Made by a program: the position numbers and the translations under genes. DNA of 33,480 bases from Gemmataceae bacterium (GTDB lineage: Bacteria; Planctomycetota; Planctomycetia; Gemmatales; Gemmataceae). The notes beneath the pieces are model-generated. The model was not told the DNA's origin. It worked only from the letters and a program-made list of their open reading frames with translations, and ran no database searches. Below, in pieces: positions 32,391-33,480 of the stretch (position 1 is the first letter of the stretch; every line of letters begins with the position of its first letter). The stretch covers positions 1 to 33,480 of the forward strand of contig SIAQ01000055.1 in NCBI GenBank assembly GCA_009697105.1, given 5' to 3'.

Positions 32391-32433
32391 GAGATGACGC
32401 GCCCCTCAAAGTCAAATGCTCGCTTTGCTTCAT

Positions 32434-32488
32434 TGTGGTACGACGCTTCGCGTCTTATAGAATTCACGACGCCGAGCGTCGCACCACA
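32434..32488. repeat. Palindrome, family VIII (ACGACGCTTCGCGTC)
   Basis: Arms 32434-32454 and 32468-32488 match at 18 of 21 positions. It lies 30 bases before the membrane protein start; the longer reading frame through it (from 32435) is rejected. Confidence 0.85.
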
Positions 32489-32518
32489 ATTAATCTCAGG
32501 CAATTTGAGGGCGGCAGC

Positions 32519-33331
32519 ATGGATGACAGACCATACAACATCACCATGCAAAATGATCAATCCACGGCGGACCGTTCAGTCCCCTGGTTGAATTGGCTCC
32601 TGATCGGGCTCCTAGTCAGCACCTGGGCCGCTGGGACGCTCTATCTGGATTATTATCTCTTCCCATACATTCATGACTTCGATTCGGACGGCCTCTGGAG
32701 TCTGATGCTTGCCGCGCCATTTAATGCAGCACTACTTTGGATGTTTGTTGCAATTGTCATGAATCTGCGCAGCAAGAAGGCCCATGCCGCCATGCCGGAC
32801 ATCTTGGAATCTGACGACAAGGTTCGCATCAAACTTCACCCTGGTCCCGTCGCGACGGCCATCTCGGCGTTCATCATAGCAACGATCGGCGGCCTGGTTG
32901 TCTCGACGTTCTGTTTGTGCGCGGGCATGACAGCGCTGGTGACGATGATCCTCGCCTGGATCGCCGTAATCACGTTAACCGTGCTGGCATACTTTAACGT
33001 GATTCGTTTGACAACAAACGGACGGTACGACATCACACTGAATCTCGCTCACAAAACGATGACCGTGCCGCCCTCGTCGACCAATTCCGAACACTTCGTG
33101 ATTCCCTTCATGGACATTGTGTCCGTCCATGTGAACGAATCCACCGACATCGAAGGTCAAACCTTGTATCAAGCCGTTCTGTATTGGCGCGACACGACCG
33201 GCGAATTGCGCAAAGCAATTCTGAAGGTGACAGCCGACAAAACCACAGCGGAAGCACTCGTCGCTTGCATCCAGGCCGATGTTACTCGCGATCGGCAAAC
33301 CGGTACAAATACTTTGCGAGGGCATCACTAA
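32519..33331 (+). CDS. Unrecognised four-helix membrane protein with soluble C-terminal domain
   Basis: I do not recognise the family. The 270-residue protein has four membrane helices: WLNWLLIGLLVSTWAAGTLY, SLMLAAPFNAALLWMFVAIV, TAISAFIIATIGGLVVSTFC and TMILAWIAVITLTVLAYFNV. A soluble domain of about 110 residues follows (RYDITLNLAHKTMTVPP, FMDIVSVHVNESTDIEG, QAVLYWRDTTGELRKAIL), a beta-strand series resembling a PH-like or DUF-type membrane-associated domain. This is only an impression. ATG 32519 follows GAGGGCGG; the upstream frame crosses a palindrome. A short spacer then leads to the probable transposase. Confidence 0.72.
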   Translation: MDDRPYNITMQNDQSTADRSVPWLNWLLIGLLVSTWAAGTLYLDYYLFPYIHDFDSDGLWSLMLAAPFNAALLWMFVAIVMNLRSKKAHAAMPDILESDDKVRIKLHPGPVATAISAFIIATIGGLVVSTFCLCAGMTALVTMILAWIAVITLTVLAYFNVIRLTTNGRYDITLNLAHKTMTVPPSSTNSEHFVIPFMDIVSVHVNESTDIEGQTLYQAVLYWRDTTGELRKAILKVTADKTTAEALVACIQADVTRDRQTGTNTLRGHH

Positions 33332-33375
33332 TACGACAGCGCTACTTGCATTGCAGCTGTCAGTTATGGTACACT

Positions 33376-33412
33376 GTAACTCCTTAAACCACGGACGTTT
33401 GCAAGGAGTTAC
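33376..33412 (+). promoter_or_regulatory. Hairpin hiding the ribosome binding site of the last gene
   Basis: GTAACTCCTT (33376-33385) pairs perfectly with AAGGAGTTAC (33403-33412), and the inner AAAC and GTTT can extend it. The Shine-Dalgarno AAGGAG of the gene at 33415 is in the right arm. Insertion sequences often use such structures to block translation of read-through transcripts. Confidence 0.7.
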
Positions 33413-33414
33413 GG

Positions 33415-33480
33415 ATGACCATCGATCAGATACTTTCGTTCGGTCCTCAACTCGCCGATTATCTCGGCGAATTTGACGAC
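33415..33480 (+). CDS. Start of a probable transposase (partial, runs off the window)
   Basis: Only 22 codons are visible, beginning MTIDQILSFGPQLADYLGEF. AAGGAG lies six bases before the ATG. From memory the pattern resembles N-termini of IS701/IS4-type transposases in planctomycetes, but the visible part is too short to be certain. The hairpin over the ribosome site fits an insertion sequence. Confidence 0.45.
   Translation, partial: MTIDQILSFGPQLADYLGEFDD

Overview
The window looks like chromosomal DNA of a planctomycete, probably close to Gemmata. This is inferred from the gene mix, not proven. Pointers are two Uma2-type genes, a ceramidase-like secreted hydrolase, a penicillin-acylase-family protein without a signal peptide, an alternative GlmU-like enzyme, cadherin-like and PPC-like secreted proteins, and very many intergenic palindromes. 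No rRNA, tRNA, CRISPR array or phage module was seen. A probable insertion sequence begins at the right edge.

Left part (1-4264): a good promoter and a clear SAM-I riboswitch precede a threonine-synthase-family PLP enzyme, a MoaD/ThiS-like sulfur carrier ending in GG, an unrecognised 115-residue protein, a Uma2-type protein and a ThiF/MoeB-like activating enzyme. A SAM riboswitch is odd for threonine synthesis. Together with the carrier/activator pair it suggests sulfur-carrier-dependent homocysteine (methionine) synthesis on O-phosphohomoserine or a related ester. This is the best candidate for an undescribed system here.

Middle (4265-21482): a PPC-like secreted protein, a second Uma2 gene broken by an amber codon, a ceramidase-like hydrolase, a penicillin-acylase-family enzyme, then two neighbouring UDP-GlcNAc genes that both carry lesions: glmU-like (in-frame TAG) and glmS (one-base insertion plus a TAA exactly at the glutaminase/isomerase boundary). 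After these come Rex, a CnoX-like thioredoxin/TPR protein, a CaMKII-association-domain protein, an SGNH-like protein, an MFS transporter, a family 9 glycosyltransferase, a small unknown protein and a PabA/TrpG glutaminase.

Right part (21483-33480): on the minus strand, a cadherin-like repeat protein with two nearly identical 315-base units and no export signal, a WD40-like secreted protein with a possible 34-residue membrane peptide upstream, the xseA-xseB-ispA-dxs cluster (exonuclease VII and isoprenoid precursor synthesis), and a Cys/Pro-rich secreted protein with a strong intrinsic terminator. On the plus strand, a four-helix membrane protein and the start of a probable transposase whose ribosome binding site lies in a hairpin.

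Across the window, most gene junctions carry an imperfect palindrome of 50-120 bases from one of about eight families. Copies in one family share a core but have different outer arms that are still complementary, and some supply the stop codons of the genes beside them. All three internal junctions of the xseA-dxs cluster have one, each from a different family.
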